Shown in pieces: positions 7,800 through 16,863 of a stretch of DNA of 64,000 bases. Made by a program: the position numbers and the translations under genes. Numbering within the stretch: position 1 is the first letter of the stretch; each line of letters starts with the position of its first letter. The stretch covers positions 183,186 through 247,185 of the forward strand of contig NZ_JBEMAR010000003.1 in the NCBI RefSeq assembly GCF_040274945.1, read 5' to 3'. This DNA comes from Carnobacterium_B sp040274945. GTDB taxonomy: Bacteria > Bacillota > Bacilli > Lactobacillales > Carnobacteriaceae. A model generated the notes under the pieces. It saw only the letters and a list, made by a program, of their open reading frames with translations. It did no database searches and had not been told where the DNA came from.

Positions 7800-7913
7800 T
7801 TATCCTTGACGTTGTTTGTGTTTAGGGTTTTCGCAAATCACCATAACACGTCCTTTACGACGGATAACTTTGCATTTGTCACAAATTTTCTTTACTGATG
7901 GTCTTACTTTCAT
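7800..7913 (-). CDS. rpmJ: 50S ribosomal protein L36 (zinc-binding form)
   Basis: A 37-residue gene between rpsM and infA. The product MKVRPSVKKICDKCKVIRRK ends in PKHKQRQG. The zinc ligands are C11, C14, C27 and H32, so this is the zinc-containing (C+) form. A GGAGG box precedes the ATG at 7913. Confidence 0.97.
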   Translation of the reverse strand: MKVRPSVKKICDKCKVIRRKGRVMVICENPKHKQRQG

Positions 7914-7947
7914 GAACTATACCTCCTATTTTATTGACGGAGTACAA

Positions 7948-8166
7948 TTATTTAAAGCGATAAGTTATGCGACCACGTGATAAATCGTAAGGTGACAACT
8001 CAACTGTGACTTTGTCTCCTGGTAGGATTCTAATGTAGTGCATTCGGATTTTACCTGAAACGTGAGCCAATACAACATGGCCATTTTCAAGTTCGACTTT
8101 AAACATTGCATTCGGCAAAGTTTCAACGACTGTTCCTTCAATTTCAATGACATCGTCTTTCGCCAC
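7948..8166 (-). CDS. infA: Translation initiation factor IF-1
   Basis: The 72-residue OB-fold factor that blocks the ribosomal A site during initiation. The sequence MAKDDVIEIEGTVVETLPNA to RGRITYRFK is full length. It starts with a GTG (8166) nine bases after AAGGAGG. It is expressed both by readthrough from secY-adk and from its own promoter at 8301-8329. Its leader of about 130 bases has two small hairpins (GTGAGGGC...GCGCTCAC and CGCG...CGCG). Confidence 0.98.
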   Translation of the reverse strand: MAKDDVIEIEGTVVETLPNAMFKVELENGHVVLAHVSGKIRMHYIRILPGDKVTVELSPYDLSRGRITYRFK

Positions 8167-8300
8167 GCCTAGTACCTCCTTAAAATTGTTTCGCGTTAAT
8201 ACGCGATAAACAGTGAGCGCACTTAGCCCTCACCTTCTATTTGTTTAATCTTCTTATTACTAATACAGTATGCCAGCATTGAAAACACAACACCTCGAAT

Positions 8301-8329
8301 ATTGTACCACAAATTAAATATAGTGACAA
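8301..8329 (-). promoter_or_regulatory. Internal promoter before infA
   Basis: On the minus strand TTGTCA, 17-base spacer, TACAAT, in the 261-base gap between adk and infA. It would boost infA, rpmJ, rpsM, rpsK, rpoA and rplQ independently of the S10 promoter. Confidence 0.75.
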
Positions 8330-8427
8330 GTAGCCTCGCTCGTTAACTGATCAAGCAATTTTAACCATGAGCTAGCTGGCTGTGACTTCTATCAAGAAAA
8401 TCTTGAAGCCATTGTTGCTCTGTTCAT

Positions 8428-9081
8428 TTACTTAGTGTTTGCAATTATGTCTTGGATGTCTTTGAAAACATCTTTAACGTCATCTTCACCATTTACGGTG
8501 TATAACACATTACGTTTTTTATAAAAGTCTAATAGAGGTTCGGTTAACTCAAGGTTAACACTAATACGATTTTCAACAGTTTCTGGTTTATCGTCATCTC
8601 TTTGATAGAATTCATGTCCACCACAACGATCACAAGTACCTTCAACCACTGGTGGTTTATTGATTTTATGATACGTAGCACCACATGAACGACAGATAAT
8701 CCGTCCAGTCAAACGTTGCATTAAGATATCTTTGTTAACACTGATGTAAACAACAGCATCTAATTCTTTGTTTAGATCTTTTAAGATTGCTTCCAAAGCT
8801 TGCGCTTGGTTAAGCGTTCTTGGAAAACCATCTAGCAAGAATCCATTTTCAGTATCTGCTTCAGCTAAACGTTCTTTTACAATCCCGTTTGTTACTTCAT
8901 CAGGTACTAAATCGCCTTTATCCATATAAGTTTTAGCTTCTAATCCTAAGGCAGTTTCATTTTTGATAGCAGCTCGGAACATATCCCCTGTAGAAATGTG
9001 TGGCACATGGTAAGTGTCAACAATTTGTTCAGCTTGCGTTCCTTTCCCTGCACCAGGAAGACCCATTAAAATGAGATTCAA
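8428..9081 (-). CDS. adk: Adenylate kinase
   Basis: Interconverts ATP and AMP with two ADP. The P-loop is LMGLPGAGKGTQAEQI at the N-terminus. The lid domain carries four cysteines (CRSC and CDRC, about residues 130-153) that bind structural zinc in Gram-positive enzymes. Length is 217 residues. The start is a TTG (9081) after AGGAGG. It lies in the spc operon between secY and infA. The methionine aminopeptidase gene that follows adk in Bacillus is absent here. Confidence 0.97.
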   Translation of the reverse strand: MNLILMGLPGAGKGTQAEQIVDTYHVPHISTGDMFRAAIKNETALGLEAKTYMDKGDLVPDEVTNGIVKERLAEADTENGFLLDGFPRTLNQAQALEAILKDLNKELDAVVYISVNKDILMQRLTGRIICRSCGATYHKINKPPVVEGTCDRCGGHEFYQRDDDKPETVENRISVNLELTEPLLDFYKKRNVLYTVNGEDDVKDVFKDIQDIIANTK

Positions 9082-9139
9082 AATTTTTCCTCCTTAAATG
9101 TAAGAATGAGTGCCGAGGATAATCCCCAACACTTTCTTC

Positions 9140-10435
9140 TTATTGTATAAAGCCTTGGTAATTTTTCTTAGACATTTGTCCTTCAAGTTGTCTCATCAGT
9201 TCTAAAGCTACACCAACTACGATAAGTAGACTGGTTCCGCCAAGAGAAACAGATTGAGGCAAGTTCCAAACGTTCGACGCAATTATTGGTAGTATTGCGA
9301 TAACTCCTAGATATACTGCTCCGACTGTACTCAAACGCGTTAACGTTGAAGAGATAAAGTCTTGAGTAGGTTTTCCAGGTCGCACACTAGGAATATATCC
9401 GCCTTGTTTTTGTAAGTTCTCAGCAACTTTCTCTGGATTCACTTGAATGAATGCATAGAAGTAAGTAAAGACTACAATTAAAACAGTATATAATACTGCT
9501 CCAAGCGGTTCTTGCAAATTAAAAACCTTATTTAAAATGATGTACCATTGTGCATCAGCATTCGCTGCACTAAAGAATCCTAAGATTGTTTGTGGTGTCA
9601 TAATAAATGAACTTGCGAAGATTACTGGAATTACACCAGCTGAATTTACTTTCAACGGCAAGTGAGTGTCCTGACCTGAGCCAGCTGAGCGTTTTGAGTA
9701 TTGAACAGGAATTTTTCTTCTTGCATTTTCGACGTAAACGACAGTTACAACAATTGCTACAAAAGCAATGGCAATCAAAACAGCAAAGAGAATAGCTTGC
9801 GCCATATCGTCTCCAGCATTTCGAATCTGCGAATTGTAAAAGTCTCCTAAATCAGAAGGTACGCGAGCAATGATACCTGAGAAGATAATCATTGAGATCC
9901 CGTTACCAAATCCTTTAACTGTAATTTGTTCTCCAAGCCACATAACCAACATTGTTCCGGCGGTTAACAGAATAGCAATCATAAGATAAGTAGTTGTACT
10001 AGGATTGATAACCAAACCTTGGTCCACTAGAGCATTAAATCCATACGAGATACCGATTGCTTGAACAAAAGCCAAACCAATCGTTAAGTATCTTGTAACT
10101 TGATTTAATTTTCTACGGCCTACTTCACCTTGTTTTGCCCATTCAGCAAACTTAGGAATAATGTCCATTTGCAACAGTTGAACAACAATTGAAGAAGTGA
10201 TATAGGGTGAAACACCGAGTGCAAAAATAGAATAACTGTCTAATGCTCCTCCACCAAATGTATTTAACAAACTAAACAAAGAACTATTTGAGGATAGATC
10301 TTGTAAAGCAGCCGCATTAACACCAGGAACCGTTATATGAGTTCCTAGTCTAAATACGATTAAAATACCTAAAGTGAAGAGGATTCTACTACGAATTTCC
10401 TTTGTTTTAAAGGACTCTATAAGCAGTTTGATCAT
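9140..10435 (-). CDS. secY: Protein translocase subunit SecY
   Basis: The channel-forming subunit of the general secretion translocon, a ten-helix membrane protein of 431 residues. The opening IRSRILFTLGILIVFRLGTHITVPG, the plug region after it and the cytoplasmic loop KIPVQYSKR are characteristic. Its ATG shares one base with the rplO stop (TAATG), so translation is probably coupled. SecE is encoded separately at 43476. Confidence 0.97.
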   Translation of the reverse strand: MIKLLIESFKTKEIRSRILFTLGILIVFRLGTHITVPGVNAAALQDLSSNSSLFSLLNTFGGGALDSYSIFALGVSPYITSSIVVQLLQMDIIPKFAEWAKQGEVGRRKLNQVTRYLTIGLAFVQAIGISYGFNALVDQGLVINPSTTTYLMIAILLTAGTMLVMWLGEQITVKGFGNGISMIIFSGIIARVPSDLGDFYNSQIRNAGDDMAQAILFAVLIAIAFVAIVVTVVYVENARRKIPVQYSKRSAGSGQDTHLPLKVNSAGVIPVIFASSFIMTPQTILGFFSAANADAQWYIILNKVFNLQEPLGAVLYTVLIVVFTYFYAFIQVNPEKVAENLQKQGGYIPSVRPGKPTQDFISSTLTRLSTVGAVYLGVIAILPIIASNVWNLPQSVSLGGTSLLIVVGVALELMRQLEGQMSKKNYQGFIQ

Positions 10436-10875
10436 TAGATCACCTCAATTGAACCACCAGCAGCTTCAATAGCTTCTTTAGCTGCTTGGGAGAATTTGCT
10501 TGCTTTAACAGTAAGTTTACGTTCAACTTGTCCGTTACCCAAAACTTTAATCCCTGATTTTTCAGATTTGATGACTTTTGTTTCAATTAACAACGCTGGT
10601 GTTACTACTGTACCATCTTCGAAACGGTTTAATGTATCAAGATTTACGATAGCATACTCTTTGCGGTTAATGTTTGTAAATCCACGTTTTGGTACACGAC
10701 GGAATAATGGTGTTTGACCACCTTCAAATCCTAAACGTACGCCACCACCTGAACGTGAGTTTTGTCCTTTTTGGCCTCGACCTGATGTTTTACCATTGCC
10801 TGATGAAGTCCCACGTCCAACGCGGTTACGCACTTTACGAGATCCTTCAGCGGGTTGTAATTCATGAAGTTTCAT
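10435..10875 (-). CDS. rplO: 50S ribosomal protein L15
   Basis: Late-assembling large-subunit protein (146 residues). The glycine-rich basic N-terminus, MKLHELQPAEGSRKVRNRVG then GRGTSSGNGKTSGRGQKGQ, is the family signature. The stop codon overlaps the secY start. Confidence 0.98.
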   Translation of the reverse strand: MKLHELQPAEGSRKVRNRVGRGTSSGNGKTSGRGQKGQNSRSGGGVRLGFEGGQTPLFRRVPKRGFTNINRKEYAIVNLDTLNRFEDGTVVTPALLIETKVIKSEKSGIKVLGNGQVERKLTVKASKFSQAAKEAIEAAGGSIEVI

Positions 10876-10920
10876 ATAGATTAGGCACCTCCTTCAATAA
10901 AAGTCTACTTACAAATGTTT

Positions 10921-11100
10921 TTATACTTCTTTAACGTCCACTAAATGTGAGATTGTTTTAACCATACCAGTGATAGCTTCATTAGCAGGTTTAACTACAG
11001 TACTGTTGATTTTTCTTAAACCAAGAGCTTGAACTGTATCTTTTTGGTTTTGAGGACGTCCGATAACGCTACGTTTTAAAGTGATTTCTAAATTAGCCAT
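10921..11100 (-). CDS. rpmD: 50S ribosomal protein L30
   Basis: A short gene between rpsE and rplO encoding 59 residues, MANLEITLKRSVIGRPQNQK to HLVDVKEV. The length and the SVIGRPQNQKDTVQALGL motif fit bacterial L30. The ATG at 11100 follows a GGAGG box by about seven bases. Confidence 0.97.
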   Translation of the reverse strand: MANLEITLKRSVIGRPQNQKDTVQALGLRKINSTVVKPANEAITGMVKTISHLVDVKEV

Positions 11101-11115
11101 TTCTTAATGTCCTCC

Positions 11116-11616
11116 TTATCCTATAATTTCTTCTACAGTTTTTCCACGAAGTTTTGCAACTTCTTCAACGCGTTTTAATTGTAATAAGCCATCAACAGTA
11201 GCACGGATCATGTTGATCGGTGTGCTTGAACCTAATGATTTGCTTGTTACGTCTGCAACTCCAGCTAATTCCAATACGGCACGTACTGGACCACCAGCAG
11301 AAACCCCAGAACCGGCAACAGCAGGTTTAATTAAAATGTTACCGCCGCTATAACGACCAATAACTGCGTGAGGAATCGTAGTATCTACCATAGGTACTTC
11401 AATAAGATTCTTTTTAGCATCTTCAATTGCTTTGCGGATAGCTTCTGGTACTTCTTGTGCTTTACCAGTACCGAAACCTACGTGTCCGTTTTTATCTCCG
11501 ACAACAACGATAGCAGCAAAACGTAGACGACGTCCACCTTTAACAACTTTAGTTACGCGGTTGATTGAAACGACACGATCTTCTAATTCCAAATGTGTTG
11601 GATCGATGTAAACCAT
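11116..11616 (-). CDS. rpsE: 30S ribosomal protein S5
   Basis: Small-subunit protein with roles in decoding accuracy and mRNA helicase activity, 166 residues. The N-terminal double-stranded-RNA-binding-like domain (EDRVVSINRVTKVVKGGRRL) and the C-terminal domain (VRAVLELAGVADVTSKSLGS) are present. It follows rplR in the spc operon with a GGAGG box. Confidence 0.98.
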   Translation of the reverse strand: MVYIDPTHLELEDRVVSINRVTKVVKGGRRLRFAAIVVVGDKNGHVGFGTGKAQEVPEAIRKAIEDAKKNLIEVPMVDTTIPHAVIGRYSGGNILIKPAVAGSGVSAGGPVRAVLELAGVADVTSKSLGSSTPINMIRATVDGLLQLKRVEEVAKLRGKTVEEIIG

Positions 11617-11636
11617 GTGTGGTATTCCTCCTTTTT

Positions 11637-11993
11637 TTAAAATTCTAGTCCATTTTCGCGAGCAGCTTCAGCTAAAGCTTGCACACGGCCATGGTAAAGG
11701 TATCCACCACGGTCAAAGACTACTTGTTTGATACCTTTTTCAGTAGCGATTTTAGCGATAGCTGAACCAACAGCTGAACCTTGAGCTACTTTTGTTTCTC
11801 CTGAAACTTCTTTGTCTAATGAAGATGCACTTGCTAGCGTTACACCCGCTACGTCATCAATTAATTGAGCGTAGATGTTTTTATTAGAACGGAACACGTT
11901 TAAGCGTGGGCACTCTGCAGTACCAGAAATTTTAGAACGTACACGACCATGTCTTTTCAGACGTAGTTTGTTTTTGTCTGGTTTTGTAATCAC
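11637..11993 (-). CDS. rplR: 50S ribosomal protein L18
   Basis: Binds 5S rRNA in the central protuberance. From a GTG at 11993, eight bases after GAGG, the product is 118 residues, MITKPDKNKLRLKRHGRVRS to ARENGLEF. An upstream in-frame GTG at 12002 overlaps the ribosome binding site and was not chosen. Confidence 0.96.
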   Translation of the reverse strand: MITKPDKNKLRLKRHGRVRSKISGTAECPRLNVFRSNKNIYAQLIDDVAGVTLASASSLDKEVSGETKVAQGSAVGSAIAKIATEKGIKQVVFDRGGYLYHGRVQALAEAARENGLEF

Positions 11994-12041
11994 AATTGTC
12001 ACCTCTTTAATTTTATGGTTGAAAATTAGGCAGCCAGGCTA

Positions 12042-12578
12042 TTATTTACCTGTTTTACCTTCTTTACGACGTACGATTTCGTCAGAATAACGAATTCCTT
12101 TACCTTTATAAGGCTCTGGTGGGCGTACGCCACGGATGTTAGCAGCTAAAGCGCCAACTTTTTCTTTGTTTGTTCCTTTAACAACTACTTTAGTGTTAGC
12201 AGGAACTTCAATGTTAATACCTTCTTCTGCAGTAAATTCTACAGGATGAGAGTAACCAACGTTCAATACAAGTTTGTTACCTTGTAATTGTGCACGGTAC
12301 CCTACACCAATTAATTCTAATGTTTTTTCAAAACCAACAGTTACACCAACAATCATGTTGTTTAAATTAGCACGCATTGTGCCATGTAGTGCACGATTTG
12401 TTTTCAAGTCATTTGGACGAGAAAAGTTAATTTCGTTACCTTCTACATTCATTGTGATAACTGGGCTGAAAGAACGACTCAATTCACCTTTTGGTCCCTT
12501 AACAGTAACGATGTCCTCATTACGAGTAACCGTTACGCCTTCAGGGATAGTGATTGTTTTATTACCTATACGGCTCAC
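12042..12578 (-). CDS. rplF: 50S ribosomal protein L6
   Basis: Two-domain protein near the factor-binding site, 178 residues. It opens MSRIGNKTITIPEGVTVTRN and ends with PEPYKGKGIRYSDEIVRRKE and GKTGK, the conserved C-terminus. It starts with a GTG at 12578 after AGGAGG. Confidence 0.98.
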   Translation of the reverse strand: MSRIGNKTITIPEGVTVTRNEDIVTVKGPKGELSRSFSPVITMNVEGNEINFSRPNDLKTNRALHGTMRANLNNMIVGVTVGFEKTLELIGVGYRAQLQGNKLVLNVGYSHPVEFTAEEGINIEVPANTKVVVKGTNKEKVGALAANIRGVRPPEPYKGKGIRYSDEIVRRKEGKTGK

Positions 12579-12609
12579 AGCAATACACCTCCTTGATTAG
12601 TCTTTCTTA

Positions 12610-13008
12610 TTACCAAATGTAAGCGATAATTTCGCCACCAATATTTTTTGCTCTTGCTTCTTTATCTGTGATGACACCTTCAGAAGTTGATACGATCGCA
12701 ATACCAAGTCCGTTAAGAACTTTAGGTACTTCGCCAGCTTTAGCGTATACACGCAAACCTGGTTTAGAGATACGTTTCAATCCTGTGATAACACGTTCGT
12801 TGTCTTTTCCGTATTTTAAGAAAACGCGGATAACGCCTTGTTTGTCATCTTCCATGTATTCAACATCTTTAATGAAACCTTCACGTTTCAAAATGTTAGC
12901 AATATCTTTTTTAATTTTTGATGCAGGTGCTTCTAGTTGTTCGTGACGTGCTTGGTTAGCATTACGTACACGAGTTAGAAAATCTGCAATCGGATCTGTC
13001 ATGACCAT
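12610..13008 (-). CDS. rpsH: 30S ribosomal protein S8
   Basis: Primary 16S rRNA binder of the platform and, in E. coli, the repressor of the spc operon. The product has 132 residues and opens MVMTDPIADFLTRVRNANQA, with STSEGVITDKEAR near the C-terminus. I chose the ATG at 13008, nine bases from GGAGG, over the ATG two codons later. Confidence 0.97.
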   Translation of the reverse strand: MVMTDPIADFLTRVRNANQARHEQLEAPASKIKKDIANILKREGFIKDVEYMEDDKQGVIRVFLKYGKDNERVITGLKRISKPGLRVYAKAGEVPKVLNGLGIAIVSTSEGVITDKEARAKNIGGEIIAYIW

Positions 13009-13039
13009 TGAATTTAGCCTCCTTTATGCGAGTATCGTA

Positions 13040-13225
13040 TTACCAGCTTGCTTTTTTCATGCCAGGAATTTGTCCTTTATAGGCAAGTTCACGGACGCAA
13101 ATACGGCAAAGTTTAAATTTGCGGTAAACTGAGTGTGGACGTCCACAGCGTTCACAACGAGTATATGCTTGAGTTGAGAATTTAGCAGGGCGTTTGTTTT
13201 TAGCAATTTGTGATTTTTTAGCCAC
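13040..13225 (-). CDS. rpsN: 30S ribosomal protein S14 type Z
   Basis: The short, zinc-binding form of S14 (61 residues) with ligands C24, C27, C40 and C43 in CERC and CRIC. It starts with a GTG at 13225 after GGAGG. It sits between rplE and rpsH as in most Firmicutes. A zinc-independent paralogue, common in this group for zinc starvation, is not in the window. Confidence 0.97.
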   Translation of the reverse strand: MAKKSQIAKNKRPAKFSTQAYTRCERCGRPHSVYRKFKLCRICVRELAYKGQIPGMKKASW

Positions 13226-13243
13226 GTAGTTCGCCTCCTATTC

Positions 13244-13783
13244 TTATTTTTGGAATGGCATTCCAAGTTGTGTTAACAATTCACGAGATTCTTCGTCTGT
13301 ATTAGCAGTAGTTACAATAACAATATCCATTCCGCGGACTTTGTCTACTTTATCGTAGTCAACTTCTGGGAAGATTAATTGTTCTTTAACGCCTAACGTG
13401 TAGTTTCCACGTCCGTCAAAAGACTTGTTGCTGATACCGTGAAAGTCACGTACACGAGGAAGTGAAACAGAAACTAATTTATCTAAGAAATCATACATTC
13501 TGTCTCCACGTAATGTTACTTTAGTACCAATCGGCATACCTTCACGTAAACGGAAGCCAGCGATTGATTTTTTTGCTTTAGTGATTAATGGTTTTTGACC
13601 AGAAATAACTGTTAACTCATCAACAGCTTTGTCTAAATTTTTAGCATTTGATACAGCATCACCCACACCCATGTTGATAACGATTTTATCTACTTTAGGA
13701 GTTTGCATAATTGATTTGTAACCAAATTTTTCTACCATTGAAGGTGTTACTTCTTGGATATATTTTTCTTTAAGGCGGTTCAT
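13244..13783 (-). CDS. rplE: 50S ribosomal protein L5
   Basis: Binds 5S rRNA and contacts P-site tRNA. The product begins MNRLKEKYIQEVTPSMVEKF and has 179 residues. The ATG at 13783 is ten bases after GGAGG; an in-frame ATG at 13792 abuts that box and is unlikely. The conserved stretch DIVIVTTANTDEESRELLT is near the C-terminus. Confidence 0.97.
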   Translation of the reverse strand: MNRLKEKYIQEVTPSMVEKFGYKSIMQTPKVDKIVINMGVGDAVSNAKNLDKAVDELTVISGQKPLITKAKKSIAGFRLREGMPIGTKVTLRGDRMYDFLDKLVSVSLPRVRDFHGISNKSFDGRGNYTLGVKEQLIFPEVDYDKVDKVRGMDIVIVTTANTDEESRELLTQLGMPFQK

Positions 13784-13809
13784 GAAGTTCATACCTCCTT
13801 CCTTATCTA

Positions 13810-14121
13810 TTATTTATCTAAAACTTCACCGGTTTTTTTAGAAATACGTACTTTTTTGCCGTCTTCAACTTTAAAGCCAACACGAGTTGGTTCGCCAGTT
13901 GCAGCGTTTATAAGCATAACATTTGAAACGTGGATAGGGGCTTCCATTTCAATGATTCCACCTTGTGGATTCGCTGAGTTAGGTTTTTGATGTTTTTTCA
14001 TAACATTAACGCCTTCTACGATTACACGATCCTTTTTAGGAAAAGCTTTTAATACAACAGCTTCAGTTCCTTTGTCTTTACCAGTAATAACTTTTACTTT
14101 ATCGCCTGTTTTAATGTACAT
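13810..14121 (-). CDS. rplX: 50S ribosomal protein L24
   Basis: Assembly initiator of the large subunit, containing a KOW motif (MYIKTGDKVKVITGKDKGTE). The ATG at 14121 gives 103 residues and the family N-terminus; a GTG three codons upstream lies too close to GGAGG. Confidence 0.96.
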   Translation of the reverse strand: MYIKTGDKVKVITGKDKGTEAVVLKAFPKKDRVIVEGVNVMKKHQKPNSANPQGGIIEMEAPIHVSNVMLINAATGEPTRVGFKVEDGKKVRISKKTGEVLDK

Positions 14122-14156
14122 GTCTTTCACGCACCTCCTTTGTGGATGGTTGATTA

Positions 14157-14525
14157 TTAAAGAACTTCTGGAGCAAGTGAAACGATCTTCATGAAGTTGT
14201 TGTCACGCAATTCGCGAGCAACTGGTCCAAAGATACGAGTTCCACGTGGGCTCTTATCGTCACGGATAATTACACATGCATTTTCATCAAATTTAATGTA
14301 AGAACCATCTGAACGGCGAGCTCCTGATTTAGTACGAACGATAACAGCACGAACGACTTCACCTTTTTTGACAACGCCACCTGGTGTTGCATGTTTTACA
14401 GTACAAACAATTACATCACCAATGTTAGCAATTTTACGGCCTGATCCGCCTAATACTTTAATAGTTAAGACTTCACGAGCTCCTGAGTTATCTGCAACTC
14501 TCAAACGACTTTCTGTTTGGATCAC
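14157..14525 (-). CDS. rplN: 50S ribosomal protein L14
   Basis: Subunit-interface protein, 122 residues. The signature RLRVADNSGAREVLTIKVLG is at the N-terminus and RELRDNNFMKIVSLAPEVL at the end. It starts with a GTG at 14525 after GGAGG. Confidence 0.98.
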   Translation of the reverse strand: MIQTESRLRVADNSGAREVLTIKVLGGSGRKIANIGDVIVCTVKHATPGGVVKKGEVVRAVIVRTKSGARRSDGSYIKFDENACVIIRDDKSPRGTRIFGPVARELRDNNFMKIVSLAPEVL

Positions 14526-14575
14526 TGTGGTATCCTCCTTCCAGATTTGGAAACTATGTTATTTGTTGAAAAACC

Positions 14576-14842
14576 TTAAATTGTAACAGCTTCTTCAACA
14601 ACTTCTACTAAACGGAAATGTTTTGTAGATGACAACGGACGAGTTTCCATAATTTTTACGATATCGCCAATTTTGGCAACATTGTTTTCATCATGTGCTT
14701 TATATTTTTTTGAGTATTTAATACGTTTACCGTAACGGCTGTGTTTCTTTTGAGTTTCTATTACGACAACAATCGTTTTATCCATTTTGTCTGAAACAAC
14801 TCGGCCTTGGTAGACTTTACGTTGATTACGTTCTTCACTCAT
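14576..14842 (-). CDS. rpsQ: 30S ribosomal protein S17
   Basis: Primary 16S rRNA-binding protein with an OB fold. The ATG at 14842, ten bases after GGAGG, gives 88 residues beginning MSEERNQRKVYQGRVVSDKM. KTIVVVIETQKKHSRYGKRI follows as expected. Confidence 0.96.
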   Translation of the reverse strand: MSEERNQRKVYQGRVVSDKMDKTIVVVIETQKKHSRYGKRIKYSKKYKAHDENNVAKIGDIVKIMETRPLSSTKHFRLVEVVEEAVTI

Positions 14843-14869
14843 TGTTTGGTGACCTCCTTTGACAATCAA

Positions 14870-15064
14870 CTATTTTTGTAATTCAGCTTGACGTAACGCA
14901 GTTTTAATACGTGCAATCGATTTGCGAACTTCACTTAAACGAGCAGTATTTTCTAGTTGGCCAGTAGCTAACTGGAATCTTAGATTGAATAACTCTTCTT
15001 TAAATGCTTTTTCTTTCTCAACCATTTCAGCAGTGGTTAACTCTTTAAGTTCATTAGCTTTCAT
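14870..15064 (-). CDS. rpmC: 50S ribosomal protein L29
   Basis: A 64-residue helical protein at the tunnel exit and a binding platform for trigger factor and SRP. The product begins MKANELKELTTAEMVEKEKA and contains LFNLRFQLATGQLENTARL, the family signature. It overlaps the end of rplP by 11 bases. Confidence 0.96.
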   Translation of the reverse strand: MKANELKELTTAEMVEKEKAFKEELFNLRFQLATGQLENTARLSEVRKSIARIKTALRQAELQK

Positions 15065-15488
15065 TCGATTCACCACCAATTTCTTTACGTTTTACAATCT
15101 TAGTTTTAACAGGTAGTTTATGAGAAGCTAAACGAAGTGCTTCACGAGCTACTTCTTCTGATACTCCATCAACTTCAAACATGATTTTTCCACGTTTAAC
15201 TGGTGCAACCCAACCTTCAGGTGCTCCTTTACCAGAACCCATACGAACTCCAATTGCTTTAGACGTATATGATTTATGAGGGAAGATTTTAATCCATACT
15301 TTCCCACCACGTTTCATGTAACGTGTCATTGCAATACGAGATGCTTCAATCTGACGGTTTGTGATCCATTTTGATTCTACGGCTTGTAAACCCCATTCAC
15401 CAAAAGTTACTTCTTTCCCACCTTTAGCTTCACCGCGCATTTTACCTCTAAACTCACGACGGAATTTTACACGTTTAGGTACTAACAT
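15054..15488 (-). CDS. rplP: 50S ribosomal protein L16
   Basis: Organises the A-site region of the peptidyl transferase centre, 144 residues. It opens MLVPKRVKFRREFRGKMRGE. The loop with RGGKVWIKIFPHKS and MGSGKGAPEGWVAPVK is intact, covering the positions where evernimicin/avilamycin-type resistance changes are known. Confidence 0.98.
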   Translation of the reverse strand: MLVPKRVKFRREFRGKMRGEAKGGKEVTFGEWGLQAVESKWITNRQIEASRIAMTRYMKRGGKVWIKIFPHKSYTSKAIGVRMGSGKGAPEGWVAPVKRGKIMFEVDGVSEEVAREALRLASHKLPVKTKIVKRKEIGGESNES

Positions 15489-15490
15489 GA

Positions 15491-16147
15491 TTATTTCCCT
15501 CCTTTCTCAGTGTTCTTTTTTGCAGGAAGAACTTCTCCACGGTAGATCCAAACTTTTATGCCTAGTTTACCGTAAGTTGTAGCTGCTTCTTCCCATGCGT
15601 AGTCGATGTCGGCACGCAATGTATGAAGAGGAACAGTTCCTTCTGAATGTGTTTCGCTACGAGCGATATCTGCACCATTTAAACGGCCAGAAACCATTGT
15701 TTTAATACCTTTAGCTCCAGCACGCATTGTGCGTTGGATAGCTTGTTTTTGAGCACGACGGAAAGCAACACGGCTTTCTAGTTGACGAGCAATTCCTTCG
15801 CCGACTAATTTAGCGTCTAGGTCAGGGCGTTTGATTTCCACGATGTTGATGTGAACTCTTTTGCCTGTTAAATCATTTAATTTTTTACGTAATGCGTCAA
15901 CTTCAGAACCACCTTTACCAATTACCATTCCTGGTTTAGCAGTGTGTACTGAAACATTAACACGGTTAGCGGCACGTTCAATTTCAACTTTAGAAACAGA
16001 AGCTTCGCTTAGTTTTTTTGCAATATATTCGCGGATAGCGATGTCTTCATGTAAAAAGTTTGCAAAATCTTTTTCTGCATACCATTTAGAATCCCAATCG
16101 CGAATAATACCTACACGTAAGCCTGTTGGATTAATTTTTTGACCCAC
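15491..16147 (-). CDS. rpsC: 30S ribosomal protein S3
   Basis: mRNA-entry-tunnel protein of 218 residues with a KH domain (KPGMVIGKGGSEVDALRKKL, about residues 73-92). It starts with a GTG at 16147 after GGAGGGG and is followed three bases later by rplP. Confidence 0.98.
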   Translation of the reverse strand: MGQKINPTGLRVGIIRDWDSKWYAEKDFANFLHEDIAIREYIAKKLSEASVSKVEIERAANRVNVSVHTAKPGMVIGKGGSEVDALRKKLNDLTGKRVHINIVEIKRPDLDAKLVGEGIARQLESRVAFRRAQKQAIQRTMRAGAKGIKTMVSGRLNGADIARSETHSEGTVPLHTLRADIDYAWEEAATTYGKLGIKVWIYRGEVLPAKKNTEKGGK

Positions 16148-16150
16148 AGA

Positions 16151-16507
16151 TTACCCCTCCTTTTTCTCAGATACCACTACTGTAATGTGGCTTGTGCGTT
16201 TCAAGATTGGTGCAGCTGATCCTTTTGCACGTGGACGGAAACGTTTCATCGTTGGTCCTTCGTTAACATAAGCTTCGCTTACTACCAAGTTTTCTACGTC
16301 TAAATCGTAGTTATGTTCTGCATTAGCAATTGCTGACATTAAAACTTTTTCGATTGCTGGAGAAGCACCACGTGGAGTGAATTTCAAAATTGAAATTGCT
16401 TCTCCGATGCTTTTCCCTCTAATAAGATCGACAACTAAACGAACTTTACGAGCTGCAATACGAACAGTTTTAGCAGTTGCTTTAGCTTCTGTAATTTGTT
16501 CTGCCAT
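16151..16507 (-). CDS. rplV: 50S ribosomal protein L22
   Basis: Lines the peptide exit tunnel. The 118-residue product has the conserved beta-hairpin with GPTMKRFRPRAKGSAAPILK and no insertion or deletion of the kind linked to macrolide resistance. Confidence 0.97.
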   Translation of the reverse strand: MAEQITEAKATAKTVRIAARKVRLVVDLIRGKSIGEAISILKFTPRGASPAIEKVLMSAIANAEHNYDLDVENLVVSEAYVNEGPTMKRFRPRAKGSAAPILKRTSHITVVVSEKKEG

Positions 16508-16530
16508 ATCGAGTTATCCTCCTCTCAAAA

Positions 16531-16809
16531 TTAACGTTTAGTTTTTTTATCATCCGCAGTGTGACCACGGTATGTTCTTGTTGGTGCAAATTCACCTAAT
16601 TTGTGTCCGACCATGTCTTCTTGAATGTAAACTGGTACATGCTTGCGTCCATCATAGACTGCGATTGTGTAACCAATGAAACTCGGGAAAATTGTTGAAC
16701 GACGTGACCAAGTTTTAACGACAGATTTCTTTTCGCCTTCGGCCATTGCATTCATTTTTTTCATTAAGTGTTCATCGACAAAAGGTCCTTTTTTAAGACT
16801 ACGACCCAT
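16531..16809 (-). CDS. rpsS: 30S ribosomal protein S19
   Basis: Head protein contacting A-site tRNA. From the ATG at 16809, after AAGGAGG, the 92-residue product begins MGRSLKKGPFVDEHLMKKMN. The C-terminal GEFAPTRTYRGHTADDKKTK is normal. Confidence 0.97.
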   Translation of the reverse strand: MGRSLKKGPFVDEHLMKKMNAMAEGEKKSVVKTWSRRSTIFPSFIGYTIAVYDGRKHVPVYIQEDMVGHKLGEFAPTRTYRGHTADDKKTKR

Positions 16810-16863
16810 GGGTGAACCTCCTTCCATTCCTTAGGAAAGTTGGTAAAACCAACTAACCTAGGT